Positions 42,457 through 52,600 of a stretch of 64,000 bases of DNA are shown one piece after another. The notes beneath the pieces are model-generated. The model worked only from the letters and a program-made list of their open reading frames with translations, had not been told where the DNA came from and did not search any database. Made by a program: the position numbers and the translations under genes. Origin of the DNA: Hufsiella ginkgonis (GTDB lineage Bacteria; Bacteroidota; Bacteroidia; Sphingobacteriales; Sphingobacteriaceae); the NCBI RefSeq assembly GCF_009834915.1, contig NZ_WVHS01000001.1:1488001-1552000 (forward strand), given 5' to 3'. Numbering within the stretch: the stretch's first letter is position 1; each line of letters begins with the position of its first letter.

Positions 42457-43938
42457 ATGATGCCCGATCGCGTAAAAAATAGTGTAAAGCTAAAGCACCT
42501 GTATGCCAGGGCCGGCTTTGGGATTACGCCTGCGGACCTGAAGAACCAGGAACACTGGCCGGTAGGTAAAACGGTGAGAAGCCTATTTGAGAGTTCTGAG
42601 CGTTTCAGCCCCATTACGGTAGTGAATGAAAATACCGACCTGGTTTATAATGGTCAGCCGATGATGGCCGCCAACGTGAATATGACGGGAGGAATGACCG
42701 GCAGTTCCGGCGGCATGATGGCTTCCCAGGCAGACGCCATGCGCAGTGAGGAAACGAAGCGACTGATCCAGGAAACACGTAACCGGCAGGAACGCGACCT
42801 GAATATTGCATGGATGACCTTGATGAGCACCACACAGGCTCAGCTTCGCGAGAAGATGACGCTTTTTTGGCACAACCATTTTTCGTGCCGCGTGGGTAAT
42901 TTCATGTATATGCAGGACCTGAATAATATCCATCGCAAGCACGCCCTGGGCAATTTCAAGACGATGCTGACCGAGGTTGCGCAAACGCCGGCCATGCTGC
43001 AGTTCCTGAACAACCAGTCGAACAATAAGGTACACCCTAATGAGAATTTTGCCCGGGAGCTGATGGAATTATTTACCATCGGGAGGGGAAATTATACGGA
43101 ACAGGACGTAAGGGAGTCGGCACGTGCCTTTACCGGCTGGCAATATGATGGTAAAACTTACCAATATTCATTTCGGGAAAAAAGCCACGACGATGGCACC
43201 AAAACCTTTTTTGGCAAAACCGGGAACTGGCGTGGAGAAGACATCATAAACATGATCCTGGAAAGAAAGGAAACAGCGCAGTTTTTGAGCCGTAAACTAT
43301 ACCGTTACCTGGTAAATGACGTGCCCGATGAAGTGCATATCCGGGAAATGGCCGACGTTCTTTACCGGTCGGGGTACGAGATAAAACCATGGCTCGAAAA
43401 AGTACTTACCGCCGGTTGGTTTTACGAGCCCCAAAATATAGGTAACCTGGTAAAGTCGCCGGTTGAGTTCCTGGTGGGGCTGAACCGCCAGTTCTATATC
43501 ACCTATGAAAATCCCGGTGTGCTGATACAATTTCAGCGCACCCTGGGCCAGGTGCTTTTTAATCCGCCCAACGTAGCAGGCTGGCCTGGCGGCCGGAACT
43601 GGATCGATAGCTCTTCGCTGATGCATCGCCTCAAAATGCCGTCGCTGATCCTGAACGCGGGGTTGATCGAGTTCGCCGGCAAAGCTACGCCCGAGGAGGA
43701 AGCGTACATCGCCGCGATGCGGAAACAACAGGACAGCGTGATAAAAAGGGTGCAGGCAAAAGCCGATATCAATAAGTTTATTGCCGGGCTGCCGCCAAAA
43801 ACCTCGAAGGAAGAGATCGCCGGATTTATGCTGGAGCCGCCCGTTAACCCGTCCATGCTTGCCGAAGCTGCTAACTCGCCGGATATCAAAACGCTGCTGA
43901 TCCGGCTTACCTCTACGCCGGAATACCAGTTGTGTTAA
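42457..43938 (+). CDS. DUF1800 protein
   Basis: A 493-aa protein of the DUF1800 family, which is regularly encoded beside DUF1501. Family motifs: LKHLYARAGFGITPADL (14-30), LREKMTLFWHNHFS, HPNENFARELMELFTIG, FTGWQYDGK and NPPNVAGWPGGRNWI. A Met/Gly-rich low-complexity stretch (about residues 68-95) lies in the N-terminal third. No signal peptide is evident, so export might depend on the Tat-routed partner; that is inference. Function unknown. Confidence 0.92.
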   Translation: MMPDRVKNSVKLKHLYARAGFGITPADLKNQEHWPVGKTVRSLFESSERFSPITVVNENTDLVYNGQPMMAANVNMTGGMTGSSGGMMASQADAMRSEETKRLIQETRNRQERDLNIAWMTLMSTTQAQLREKMTLFWHNHFSCRVGNFMYMQDLNNIHRKHALGNFKTMLTEVAQTPAMLQFLNNQSNNKVHPNENFARELMELFTIGRGNYTEQDVRESARAFTGWQYDGKTYQYSFREKSHDDGTKTFFGKTGNWRGEDIINMILERKETAQFLSRKLYRYLVNDVPDEVHIREMADVLYRSGYEIKPWLEKVLTAGWFYEPQNIGNLVKSPVEFLVGLNRQFYITYENPGVLIQFQRTLGQVLFNPPNVAGWPGGRNWIDSSSLMHRLKMPSLILNAGLIEFAGKATPEEEAYIAAMRKQQDSVIKRVQAKADINKFIAGLPPKTSKEEIAGFMLEPPVNPSMLAEAANSPDIKTLLIRLTSTPEYQLC

Positions 43939-44032
43939 ACCTGGAATCAAATATAAATCGGGGAGAAGCGCAATTCTCCTCCCTCCGCCCTTTTCCCCTT
44001 CGGAACTGCCGAAGGCGCAGAAGGACGATCAG

Positions 44033-45325
44033 TTACTTAACCTGCATATAATCAAGGGTCAGGTTACACAGCGCTTTTACACCCAGGGTGAACCCGCTTT
44101 CATCGATAAAGAAATCGGGGGTATGGTGCGAGGGTGCTTTTAGCGGGTCCTGGCCTTTGGGCATCCCGCCGAGAAAGAAAAACAGTCCCGGCACTTTTTC
44201 CTGGTAGAAGGAAAAATCCTCGGCCCCGGTTACCGCCGGTTTGAGCACGGTATTGCTGATACCGGCGGTGGCCTGCAAGGTTGGGAGCATTTTCTCCGTG
44301 AGGGCGGGATCGTTGTACGTAACGGGGTAATGCACGCTGAACGGGATCTTTACCTCCGCTACGGCGCCGGCGCTTTCTGCCGTTTTGGTGGCCACCTCCT
44401 TTACACGGGCAATGATCATTTTCTCATCTTCGCGGCTCAGCGCACGGAGTGTACCCATCATTTCTGCCTGCTCGGGGATAATATTGGAGCGGTTGCCGGC
44501 ATGGATGGAACCAACGGTTACGACACTCGGGTTCTGTGTGATATCGAGGTTGCGGCTCACCACGGTTTGTAAGTTATTGATGATCTGGGCAGCCACTACG
44601 ATCGGGTCTACAGACGACCAGGGATAAGCGCCGTGTGCCTGCTTCCCTTTTACGATGATCTGCATATCGTTCACGGCTGCCATGGTTCCGCCGGGGCGAT
44701 AAGTGATCTTGCCCACCTCGGTCTGCGAATTTATATGGAGGCCGAAAATTACGTCTACCTTCGGATTTTCCATCACGCCTTCTTTTACCATCAGCTCTGC
44801 GCCGCCTTGTTCGCCAAACGGGGGACCTTCCTCCGCAGGTTGGAAGATGAATTTTACAGTGCCTTTCAGGTCGTTTTTAACGGACGACAGTACCTGGGCC
44901 ACACCCATGAGAATAGCCATGTGCGAGTCGTGCCCGCAAGCATGCATGGCACCTGCTTCCTGGTTGTTAAACGTGGTCTTTACTTTAGACGCGAATGGCA
45001 GCGGTGTACGTTCTACTACGGGTAAGCCGTCCATATCCGCCCGCAGCGCCACTACCGGACCGGGCTTACCGCCCTTTAAGATCCCTACCACCCCTGTTTT
45101 GGCTACCCCGGTTTTTACCGCTATACCCAGCGATTGCAGGTATTTGGCAATGATAGCCGCGGTACGGTCTTCGTGGTTGCCCAGTTCCGGATGTTCGTGG
45201 AAATCGCGACGCCAGGCGATTACCTGCTGCTCTATCGCATCGGCTTTTTTCGAGGTAAGCTGTTTAACGGATTGCGCGTGTACGGCCGCGGTGGCGAAAA
45301 GTAGAATAGTAAGTAGTTTCTTCAT
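44033..45325 (-). CDS. Exported M20-family amidohydrolase
   Basis: A 430-aa metallo-amidohydrolase of the M20D group (N-acyl amino acid or hippurate type). Start ATG 45325 gives the signal peptide MKKLLTILLFATAAVHAQS. Motifs: WRRDFHEHPELG, ALRADMDGLPV, MHACGHDSHMAILMG (metal Cys/His), FIFQPAEEGPPFGEQGG (Glu-Glu), and C-terminal VTGAEDFSFYQEKVPG. A short dimerisation domain lies between. The heptad array just upstream of the start probably contains or borders its promoter. Natural substrate unknown; it is periplasmic. Confidence 0.92.
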   Translation of the reverse strand: MKKLLTILLFATAAVHAQSVKQLTSKKADAIEQQVIAWRRDFHEHPELGNHEDRTAAIIAKYLQSLGIAVKTGVAKTGVVGILKGGKPGPVVALRADMDGLPVVERTPLPFASKVKTTFNNQEAGAMHACGHDSHMAILMGVAQVLSSVKNDLKGTVKFIFQPAEEGPPFGEQGGAELMVKEGVMENPKVDVIFGLHINSQTEVGKITYRPGGTMAAVNDMQIIVKGKQAHGAYPWSSVDPIVVAAQIINNLQTVVSRNLDITQNPSVVTVGSIHAGNRSNIIPEQAEMMGTLRALSREDEKMIIARVKEVATKTAESAGAVAEVKIPFSVHYPVTYNDPALTEKMLPTLQATAGISNTVLKPAVTGAEDFSFYQEKVPGLFFFLGGMPKGQDPLKAPSHHTPDFFIDESGFTLGVKALCNLTLDYMQVK

Positions 45326-45330
45326 AATAG

Positions 45331-45429
45331 CGTTGGCTGATAGCTGTTGGCTGATAGCTGATAGCTTTGATTCAACCCTAAATATAAGAAATATACTCAT
45401 ACCGGGTATTCACAAGCCAACAGCCGGTA
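45331..45429. repeat. Heptad-repeat array, inverted pair
   Basis: Five 7-base units from 45331 to 45365 (CGTTGGC, TGATAGC, TGTTGGC, TGATAGC, TGATAGC) and two opposite-facing units at 45416-45429 (GCCAACA, GCCGGTA) flank a 50-base AT-rich core. GCTGTTGGCT in the first arm is complementary to AGCCAACAGC in the second. It fills the gap between the amidohydrolase and the lipoprotein genes. Confidence 0.75.
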
Positions 45430-45430
45430 A

Positions 45431-45901
45431 CTACTTACACGGTGCCGGCTTAAATACCCTGTCGAAGCTTGAGCCGTCGTCCAGGTATTCTTTCCCGGTG
45501 GCCTGGTCGATAGCGTAGCTTCGCTGAAGCACGTTATTGCCGGAGATCTTAAATTCGACCTCCAGGGAATCGCTCATGCCTTCCTGCGAAAAGGTCCATA
45601 TGCCGCGGATGAGGTCGCCTTGCCGGGTACCCCGGATCATGCCTTTACGGGCGTCCTTTTCTTTAGGGATCCAATTCAGCTCCCCGGTAACTTCATCGTT
45701 GTTTATCACCAGGTGCAAAGCGGTTACGTCGGTGCTGTCTGTTCCTTCAAGATGTTCGAAACAAGAGTTGATCTCTTCATGCTTTTTTACCGCATTTTCG
45801 GTGTTATCGGCAATGGCTGTGCTATCGTTGGCCGGGTTGGTAGCTGAATTGGTACATGCCGCAAAAAGCAGCATGAGAACCAGTAGATACGGTTTTTTCA
45901 T
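45431..45901 (-). CDS. Predicted lipoprotein of unknown function
   Basis: A 156-aa protein with a lipoprotein signal (MKKPYLLVLMLLFAAC, Cys 16), a Ser/Thr/Asn/Asp-rich linker (17-45) and a beta-rich domain (VTALHLVINNDEVTGELNW, GTRQGDLIRGIWTFSQEG, KEYLDDGSSFDRVFKPAPC). Cys at about 47 and 155 might form a disulfide. The domain resembles small lipoproteins that are widespread in Bacteroidota without known function. It may be co-transcribed with the glycosylasparaginase gene 35 bases upstream. Confidence 0.75.
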   Translation of the reverse strand: MKKPYLLVLMLLFAACTNSATNPANDSTAIADNTENAVKKHEEINSCFEHLEGTDSTDVTALHLVINNDEVTGELNWIPKEKDARKGMIRGTRQGDLIRGIWTFSQEGMSDSLEVEFKISGNNVLQRSYAIDQATGKEYLDDGSSFDRVFKPAPCK

Positions 45902-45936
45902 ACTCCATTAACGTAATTGAGGAAAGTTTGTTGATC

Positions 45937-46974
45937 TTATCGGATGGCGCTCTTGCTTTTCACCAGCAATTTCTGGTCGTTATTATCGCATACGGCAAAG
46001 CTAAATCCTGTCTGGATTGCAAAAGCGCCGTACTCTCCTTTTTTATTGAGGGCGATAAATCCTACCTGGATGTTTTTGGTAAGCTCAGGCTTCTTTTCCA
46101 TGATGCGTTTAACTGCTTCGCGGCAGGCATTTTCGGGATTAAGACCCTGGCGCATCAGTTCTACCACGAGGAAACTGCCAACGCTGCGCACCACTTCTTC
46201 GCCTACCCCGGTGGCGGCTACCGCACCTACCTCGTTATCAACATATAAACCGGCGCCGATAATGGGCGAATCGCCTACGCGTCCATGTAGTTTATAGGCC
46301 ATGCCGCTGGTGGTACAAGCGCCGGAAAGGTTACCGGCTGCATCCAGCGCAAGTATGCCGATGGTGTCGTGATTTTTGCTGTCGCCGGGCATGGAAGGCA
46401 GCCCGTTCTCGCTGTTGATCACGGGTTTGTATTCCGATTTGATCAGCCACTTTTTCCAGGCGGCTTCACTTTTTGGCGTAAGCAGTTTTTCTTTTTTAAA
46501 TCCCTGGCTCAGGGCGAATTGGCGGGCGCCATCGCCTACAAGCATTACGTGCGGCGTGTTTTCCATCACCTTGCGCGCCACCGAAATGGCATGTTCGATG
46601 TCTTCCAAACCGGCAACACTCCCGCAGTTGCCTTTTTCGTCCATAATGCAGGCATCGAGCGTTACGATACCGTCGCGGTCAGGTAGCCCACCCTTACCCA
46701 CGCTCTGGTTAGAGAGGTCTGATTCGGGAACGCGTGCACCCATTTCCACGGCATCCAGGGCACGTCCGCCGGCTTTCAGGATCTTCCAGGCTTCGGCATT
46801 TGCCGCTACGCCGAAATCCCAGGTGGAGATGACGATCGGTTTGCCCTGCGCCGGTTCAGTCTCCTGTCCTGTGGCGAGGGAGGATGCTTTTAATTCTTTA
46901 TCGCCCAGCAGCACCGAAGCGCCGGCCAGGGAGGTAGCTTTAAGGAATCGACGACGGTTGAATAATTTTTTCAA
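45937..46974 (-). CDS. N4-(beta-N-acetylglucosaminyl)-L-asparaginase (glycosylasparaginase)
   Basis: Ntn hydrolase (345 aa) that cleaves the GlcNAc-Asn bond left after glycoprotein breakdown. The N-terminus has a Tat-type signal (NRRRFLKATSLAGASVLLG). The self-cleavage site and nucleophile are in NHDTIGILALD (Thr 204), with the downstream substrate-binding HGRVGDSPIIGAGLYVDN and GAVAATGVGEE. These closely follow the bacterial enzyme known from Elizabethkingia. Position between aspS and a lipoprotein gene gives no pathway context; the substrate would be host or environmental N-glycopeptides. Confidence 0.93.
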   Translation of the reverse strand: MKKLFNRRRFLKATSLAGASVLLGDKELKASSLATGQETEPAQGKPIVISTWDFGVAANAEAWKILKAGGRALDAVEMGARVPESDLSNQSVGKGGLPDRDGIVTLDACIMDEKGNCGSVAGLEDIEHAISVARKVMENTPHVMLVGDGARQFALSQGFKKEKLLTPKSEAAWKKWLIKSEYKPVINSENGLPSMPGDSKNHDTIGILALDAAGNLSGACTTSGMAYKLHGRVGDSPIIGAGLYVDNEVGAVAATGVGEEVVRSVGSFLVVELMRQGLNPENACREAVKRIMEKKPELTKNIQVGFIALNKKGEYGAFAIQTGFSFAVCDNNDQKLLVKSKSAIR

Positions 46975-46990
46975 GACAACGTAAATTAAG

Positions 46991-47017
46991 AAAAATTCCG
47001 GTACACCGGCGCGAATT
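46991..47017 (-). terminator. Probable terminator after aspS
   Basis: CCGGT (46998-47002) and ACCGG (47005-47009) extend with AATT/GAATT at the ends, with a three-base bulge. On the minus strand the hairpin is followed by an AATTTTTC run. It lies 52 bases beyond the aspS stop and before the next minus-strand gene. Confidence 0.45.
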
Positions 47018-47068
47018 GTATGTAACGAAAATAGCGATTAAACGCTTAGGATTTGATGTAAACCTTTT

Positions 47069-48814
47069 CTACAACGTCGTCCTGATACTCAGCTCCGCCA
47101 GCTGTTTATCATCTATCGTGGACGGTGAATCGATCATTACGTCTTTGCCGGAATTGTTTTTCGGGAAAGCGATCACATCACGGATAGAATCCAGCCCGGC
47201 GAAAAGCGAGCAAAGCCTGTCGAACCCGAACGCGATGCCGCCATGTGGGGGAGCGCCGTATTCAAAAGCTTCCATCAGGAAACCGAACTGCTTTTGTGCT
47301 TCTTCCGGCGAAAAGCCGAGGTGTTTAAACATCAGCGACTGCAGGCCGCGGTCGTGGATCCGGATAGATCCGCCGCCGATCTCGGTACCATTCAGTACCA
47401 TATCATAGGCGTTGGCGCGAACATCGCCCGGGTTGGTATCGAGCAGTGCGATATCGTCCGGCTTGGGGGATGTAAACGGGTGGTGCATGGCATGATAACG
47501 GCCGGATTCTTCGTCCCACTCAAGCAGCGGGAAATCAAGCACCCATAACGGGGCAAACGTGTTCTTATCGCGAAGCCCGAGCCTGTTGCCCATTTCCAGG
47601 CGAAGCTCACTGAGTTGTTTACGGACCTTATCGGCTTTGCCGGCAAGCACCAGTACCAGGTCGCCCGGCCTGGTGTTAAACGCCGCCGACCATTTCCGGA
47701 GCTGTTCTTCATCGTAAAACTTGTCGACCGAAGATTTTAATGTTCCATCGGCATTGTGGCGGCAATAGATCATACCGGTGGCGCCTACCTGCGGGCGTTT
47801 CACGAACTCGGTAAGCTCATCCAGCTGTTTGCGGGTGTATTCTGCACAGCCTTCGGCATTAATGCCCACTACCAGTTCAGCCTGGTCGAATACCGGGAAG
47901 CCCACGCCTTTTACTACGTCGTTCAGCTCCACGAACTGCATGCCAAAGCGGGTATCAGGTTTATCGGAACCATATAAGCGCATGGCATCGGCATAAGTCA
48001 TTCGTGGAACTTCGGCCAGGTCGACGCCTTTTACGTTTTTAAACAGGGCGCGGATCAGCCCTTCGAACACGTTCAGGATGTCTTCCTGTTCGATGAACGC
48101 CATTTCGCAGTCGATCTGCGTAAACTCAGGCTGCCGGTCGGCGCGCAGGTCCTCATCGCGGAAGCACTTAACGATCTGGAAATAACGGTCGAAGCCGGAA
48201 ACCATCAGCAGTTGCTTAAATGTTTGAGGCGATTGCGGGAGTGCATAAAACTCACCCGGGTTCATCCGGCTGGGCACCACGAAATCGCGGGCGCCTTCGG
48301 GTGTCGATTTAATCAATACCGGTGTTTCAACTTCGATAAAGTTGAGGCCGTCTAAATATTTACGGGTTTCCTGGGCCATTTTATGGCGCAGCACCAGGTT
48401 GTTGCGCACCGGGTTACGGCGCAGGTCGAGGTAGCGGTATTTCATGCGGAGATCGTCGCCGCCATCCGTTTCGTCCTCTATCAGGAACGGCGGCAGCTTG
48501 GCCGGGTTCAGTATTTCCATGCCGGATACCTTGATCTCGATCTCCCCGGTGGGGATCTTCAGATTTTTGCTGGTACGCTCGATCACCTTGCCGGTTACCT
48601 TGATCACAAACTCGCGGCTCACTTCACGGGCGGTGGCCCTGAGCGCGGCATCATCGTCGGTATTAAACGTAAGCTGGGTGATGCCGTAACGGTCGCGCAT
48701 GTCGACGAAAGTCATACCGCCGAGGTCGCGCGATTTTTGTACCCATCCCGCCAGGGTAACTTCTTTCCCGAGGTCGTTAATGTTTAACTCGCCGCAAGTG
48801 TGTGTTCTATGCAT
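47069..48814 (-). CDS. aspS: Aspartate--tRNA ligase
   Basis: Class IIb aminoacyl-tRNA synthetase (581 aa) of the bacterial type. N-terminal OB-fold anticodon-binding domain (1-105; [24 protein letters not shown]), catalytic domain with the flipping-loop and [21 protein letters not shown], motif 2 [19 protein letters not shown], an inserted GAD domain typical of bacterial AspRS (about 285-410), and motif 3 GIAFGFDRL. Length is that of the bacterial enzyme. A consensus -7 box lies 20 bases before the start. Confidence 0.97.
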   Translation of the reverse strand: MHRTHTCGELNINDLGKEVTLAGWVQKSRDLGGMTFVDMRDRYGITQLTFNTDDDAALRATAREVSREFVIKVTGKVIERTSKNLKIPTGEIEIKVSGMEILNPAKLPPFLIEDETDGGDDLRMKYRYLDLRRNPVRNNLVLRHKMAQETRKYLDGLNFIEVETPVLIKSTPEGARDFVVPSRMNPGEFYALPQSPQTFKQLLMVSGFDRYFQIVKCFRDEDLRADRQPEFTQIDCEMAFIEQEDILNVFEGLIRALFKNVKGVDLAEVPRMTYADAMRLYGSDKPDTRFGMQFVELNDVVKGVGFPVFDQAELVVGINAEGCAEYTRKQLDELTEFVKRPQVGATGMIYCRHNADGTLKSSVDKFYDEEQLRKWSAAFNTRPGDLVLVLAGKADKVRKQLSELRLEMGNRLGLRDKNTFAPLWVLDFPLLEWDEESGRYHAMHHPFTSPKPDDIALLDTNPGDVRANAYDMVLNGTEIGGGSIRIHDRGLQSLMFKHLGFSPEEAQKQFGFLMEAFEYGAPPHGGIAFGFDRLCSLFAGLDSIRDVIAFPKNNSGKDVMIDSPSTIDDKQLAELSIRTTL

Positions 48815-48833
48815 AAAAATCTGTTAAGAGGGG

Positions 48834-48841
48834 CAAAAATA
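48834..48841 (-). promoter_or_regulatory. Promoter -7 box for aspS
   Basis: The minus strand reads TATTTTTG, a perfect TAnnTTTG, ending 20 bases before the aspS start. No clear -33 element was found. Confidence 0.6.
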
Positions 48842-48937
48842 GGATTTTTGGTCGTTAACTCGGAGACTGATTACGGCAATGGTTAAATTTCCGGTTGTGA
48901 TGACTTCAACGGTTCTTACCGCCCGTAAGGGAGCATA

Positions 48938-49609
48938 TTATGTCGCCCCGACACGGTCCGGATCCGTGGCGCGCGTGTTACCGTTCAGGATATCCATGTA
49001 TTCCTTCCTGCTGATCATTTGGGCGCCGAGGCTCTCCAGGTGTTCGGTATACGTCTGGCAATCGATGAGCCGGTAGTTTTTTTCCCTGACCAGGGTGATG
49101 AACGCAGTTTTCGAAGCGTTGCTGCGCTGGCTGAACATGCTTTCGCCGCAAAAGACGCCGTTCATTTCGACGCCGTAGAGCCCTCCTGCCAGCCTGCCGT
49201 TTTCCCAGGCTTCCACAGAATGCGCGAAACCTTGCTGGTGGAGGCATATATACGCGTTCTGCATGTCGCCGGTGATCCAGGTTCCGTCCTGCCCGTTGCG
49301 TTTACTTGCCGCGCAGGCACGGATCACCCCGGCAAAATCCTGGTTAAAGGTGATGGTGAATTTACCTGACCGCAGCACATTCCGCATGCTCTTGCTCACC
49401 TTTAATTTTTCGGGGAACAGTACAAAGCGTTGATGCGGCGAGTACCAGAGCACGGGCGTATCATGACTGTACCAGGGAAAAATGCCGTTGCGGTAGGCGG
49501 TTAGCAGGCGTGGTATGGAGAGGTCGCCGCCCACTGCCAGCAGGCCGTCTTCTTCGGCCAGTTCCGGTGAGGGGAACCGGGTGTCGCCGGGATCCAGTTG
49601 AAAGATCAT
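48938..49609 (-). CDS. aat: Leucyl/phenylalanyl-tRNA--protein transferase
   Basis: Cytoplasmic enzyme (223 aa) that adds Leu or Phe to proteins with N-terminal Arg or Lys, marking them for ClpS/ClpAP-type degradation. Family motifs: FPSPELAEEDGLLAVGGDLS (N-terminal), YRNGIFPWYS, and GGLYGVEMNGVFCGESMFSQ followed by SNASKTAF. It starts one base after the stop of the large kinase gene and so is the last gene of a fabD-kinase-aat run on the minus strand. Confidence 0.95.
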   Translation of the reverse strand: MIFQLDPGDTRFPSPELAEEDGLLAVGGDLSIPRLLTAYRNGIFPWYSHDTPVLWYSPHQRFVLFPEKLKVSKSMRNVLRSGKFTITFNQDFAGVIRACAASKRNGQDGTWITGDMQNAYICLHQQGFAHSVEAWENGRLAGGLYGVEMNGVFCGESMFSQRSNASKTAFITLVREKNYRLIDCQTYTEHLESLGAQMISRKEYMDILNGNTRATDPDRVGAT

Positions 49610-49610
49610 A

Positions 49611-52600
49611 TCAGGCCAGCGGAAGCGTAATGTAAAAGGTTGTGCCGACGTCGTGCTCCGTTTTAAAATGGATGGAGCCCAGCATGTTTTCGATCGCCTG
49701 TTTTACAAAGGCCAGGCCGAGGCCGGTACCCGAGCTTTTGGTGGTGAAGTTGGGGTTGAAGATGCGTTCGCGCAGGCCGTCGGGAATTCCCTTGCCGTTA
49801 TCGCTGATCTCGACAAACACCTTGTCATTGCGTTGCGCGATGGAGATGCGGATCAATCCTTTGCGGTTTTCGGGGATCGCTTCGATGGCGTTCTTGATCA
49901 GGTTGTTAAAACAGCGGAGCAGCTGGTCTTTGTCGCCTTTTACCATTTTGTCATAACCCAGCTGGTCATCGAGTACCACCGAGGTATGTTCCAGTTTGCT
50001 GAACACCTCGATTGAGCGTTCGACCACTTCGCGCAGGCGTACGCTTTCCAGCGATGTTTCGGGCATCTTGGCAAAGTTTGAAAACTCGTTGGCGATATGC
50101 GCCAGGCTTTCGATCTGTTCGATAAACGACTTGCTGAACCGCTCGAACTTTTTATTAAAGTTGGGATCGTTCTCTTTCCATGATTTGTCGAGCAACTGTA
50201 CGCCTAATTTTAGGGGAGTTAACGGGTTTTTGATCTCGTGTGCTACTTGTTTGGCCATTTCTTTCCATGCGGTTTCGCGTTCAGAACGTGCCAGCCTGCC
50301 GGCGCTCTCTTCCAGCGCTTCGATCATGGTATTGTATTCGCGGATCAGGCTGCCGATCTCGTCGTTCCTGTGCCATTTTATGGCCTCGTTCTTACGGCCG
50401 ATCTTGGTGAGGCGCAGGCTCTTCTGGATGATGGTAAGCGGGTAAGTGATGCGGTTAGCCATAAAAACGGCGAAGAAGCCGATAGATACCAGGATGAGCG
50501 AAAAAACATTGATCAGCGTGTTTAGGAACTGCCCTTTATGTTCTTCCAGCTCGTGTTTGTTTGAGAAATACGGCAAGGTGAGGTACCCTATTATTTCGTG
50601 ACGGCTGTTCCTTACCGGGCGCGAGCCGGAAATGAACAGCATACGCCCTACATTGTCCTCGGGGTTAAAATATTCCGACCGGTGATACCGGCTCAGGTAG
50701 TTAAAGGTAATTACGTTCAGCTTGCGCGCGATGAGGAACGAATCATAGATCTTGGGTTGGGTGGAATAGATCAGCGTACCGTCCGCTCCGTAAAAGCTGA
50801 GGTCTGCCGAATTTACGTCGGCAAAATTATTAAACGACTGGAAAGTGATATTCAGCTGGTCGTTTTTAAGCATCTGGTTCTCAAATGCCGTGGTGATCCT
50901 GGCAATGCGCTCGGTGATCTGCTGTTCCTGCTGCTTGCTGTACTGTTTACTGATGCTGTAGTAAGTGATCACTCCCACCAATACCAGGGTAGTTACTACC
51001 GCGGCCACGATGGAAGCCTGTATCCTTGTTTTGTACAGAATGTGCCCGCCCGAAATAAAGTACTTCCATGCCGCCAGGGTACTTTCCTGGTGCGTGCGCA
51101 CGAAGTTTTTCCAGCTCCAGTTAACCAACACGCATACCAGCGAGAAGGTAAGCAGCACCAGGAAGAGGAACGATACCGACCCAAGCTCAATTAACCAACC
51201 CTGCACCGGTACGCTTACCACGATAAGGTTGCGGTTGTTGGGCCGGTACACCAGGTGATCGTACCCGCGTACTCTCCGGTTTTCGAACTCGTTCTTTACT
51301 TCGGTGAATTCGTTGTTTCCCAGGTTGTACACAAACTTGCCATATTTGTCTACCAGCCTGTTGTCGCGGTAAAACGCGAAAGAATAGTCGCGGATAATGC
51401 CGGTTTCATCCGCCCTTCCCTCTGCCAGTACCTGTGGAAAAGCATCAGGCTCATCAAAGGTTTTGGATTTGAGCTCCACTACCAATGTTCCCAGGTCGCG
51501 GTTTTTTGCCGACATCGGCAGGATGGCGAAATAATGCCGCATCCCGAAAGTATTGTTCACCCGGTAAAAATATTGCGAAACCTTGATGGTCCCCGTTACC
51601 ACGAGCTCGCGGAACTGGTCGATGGTATTGCTGGTGTCGCCATCCATCGAGTTGCCGGCAGGGTCGTATTCGCTGGTGCTAAGGTCGTAACGTGTCAGGT
51701 AGCCATCAAAATAGAATTTCTGAAGCTTGTTTTTCATCAGGCTTCGCTCGGGTTTGGTATGGTCAAAGTACCCGGTTAAGTCTTCGTCCTGTACCAGGTT
51801 CGATTCAAACTGGTTGAAGTAGGTAACGGCGTTCTGGTCGTCCGATAGATCCAGCCGATGCGCCCATACCCTGCGCGCTTCCCGGTCCTTAATGAACTGG
51901 TAACGCGAGAGCTTGATGGAAGCTATGGTGGCGAACAGGAGCACGGTGGCTACTAAGATCACGAGGTTGAACTCATTGTTTTTGCGGTAGATGGCCCATC
52001 CCCGCAGGTATACCACCAGGGCGAACAACAGGAAAAATATATCGAAATTTTGCTGTACCAGCTTAACGATCGCCGTGAACAACACCATCGCCGCAAAGGC
52101 GGCAAACCGCTGTTTATCCGACAGGGGCAGGCTGCGGCCGATGATGAGCAGGATCTCCATCAGGAGGTACAGGTTAAGAAACGCGATGCAGAGGACCAGG
52201 ATTCCCAGCCAGCTGAACGGGTTGAGGTCGATAATGAGGCTTGTGATATCGAACCGGATGCTTGAGTTGAGTACCAGGCCGTGCAGCGAGTTGTTAAGGT
52301 GGATAGCTGTGAGCGATAGTATAGCTCCCATCCCTATAAATACCGCGATGCTTAACGGAGTGCCGGCCTGCCCCGGCGCCAGGCGGATGCGTGCCCGGTA
52401 TTTATACGCAAAGCAAAGGCACCAGGTAGCCGCGATACCGTTAAGCAGGAAATCGCCCATGGACGGGTAAAAGAACCCTGCGCCATAAAACTGGGGATCG
52501 AAAACCGGCTGGTTGAAATGCGATATAAACCAGTCGGAATGTAGCCCCCACAGCCGGGTAAGCAAAAACCAGCCGCATAAGCCGGCGATACCTGCTTTAA

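Noticed and set aside
43997-44015. Terminator between the DUF1800 gene and the M20 amidohydrolase gene
   Set aside because: CCTTCGG/CCGAAGG forms a good stem but neither strand has a T tract after it.
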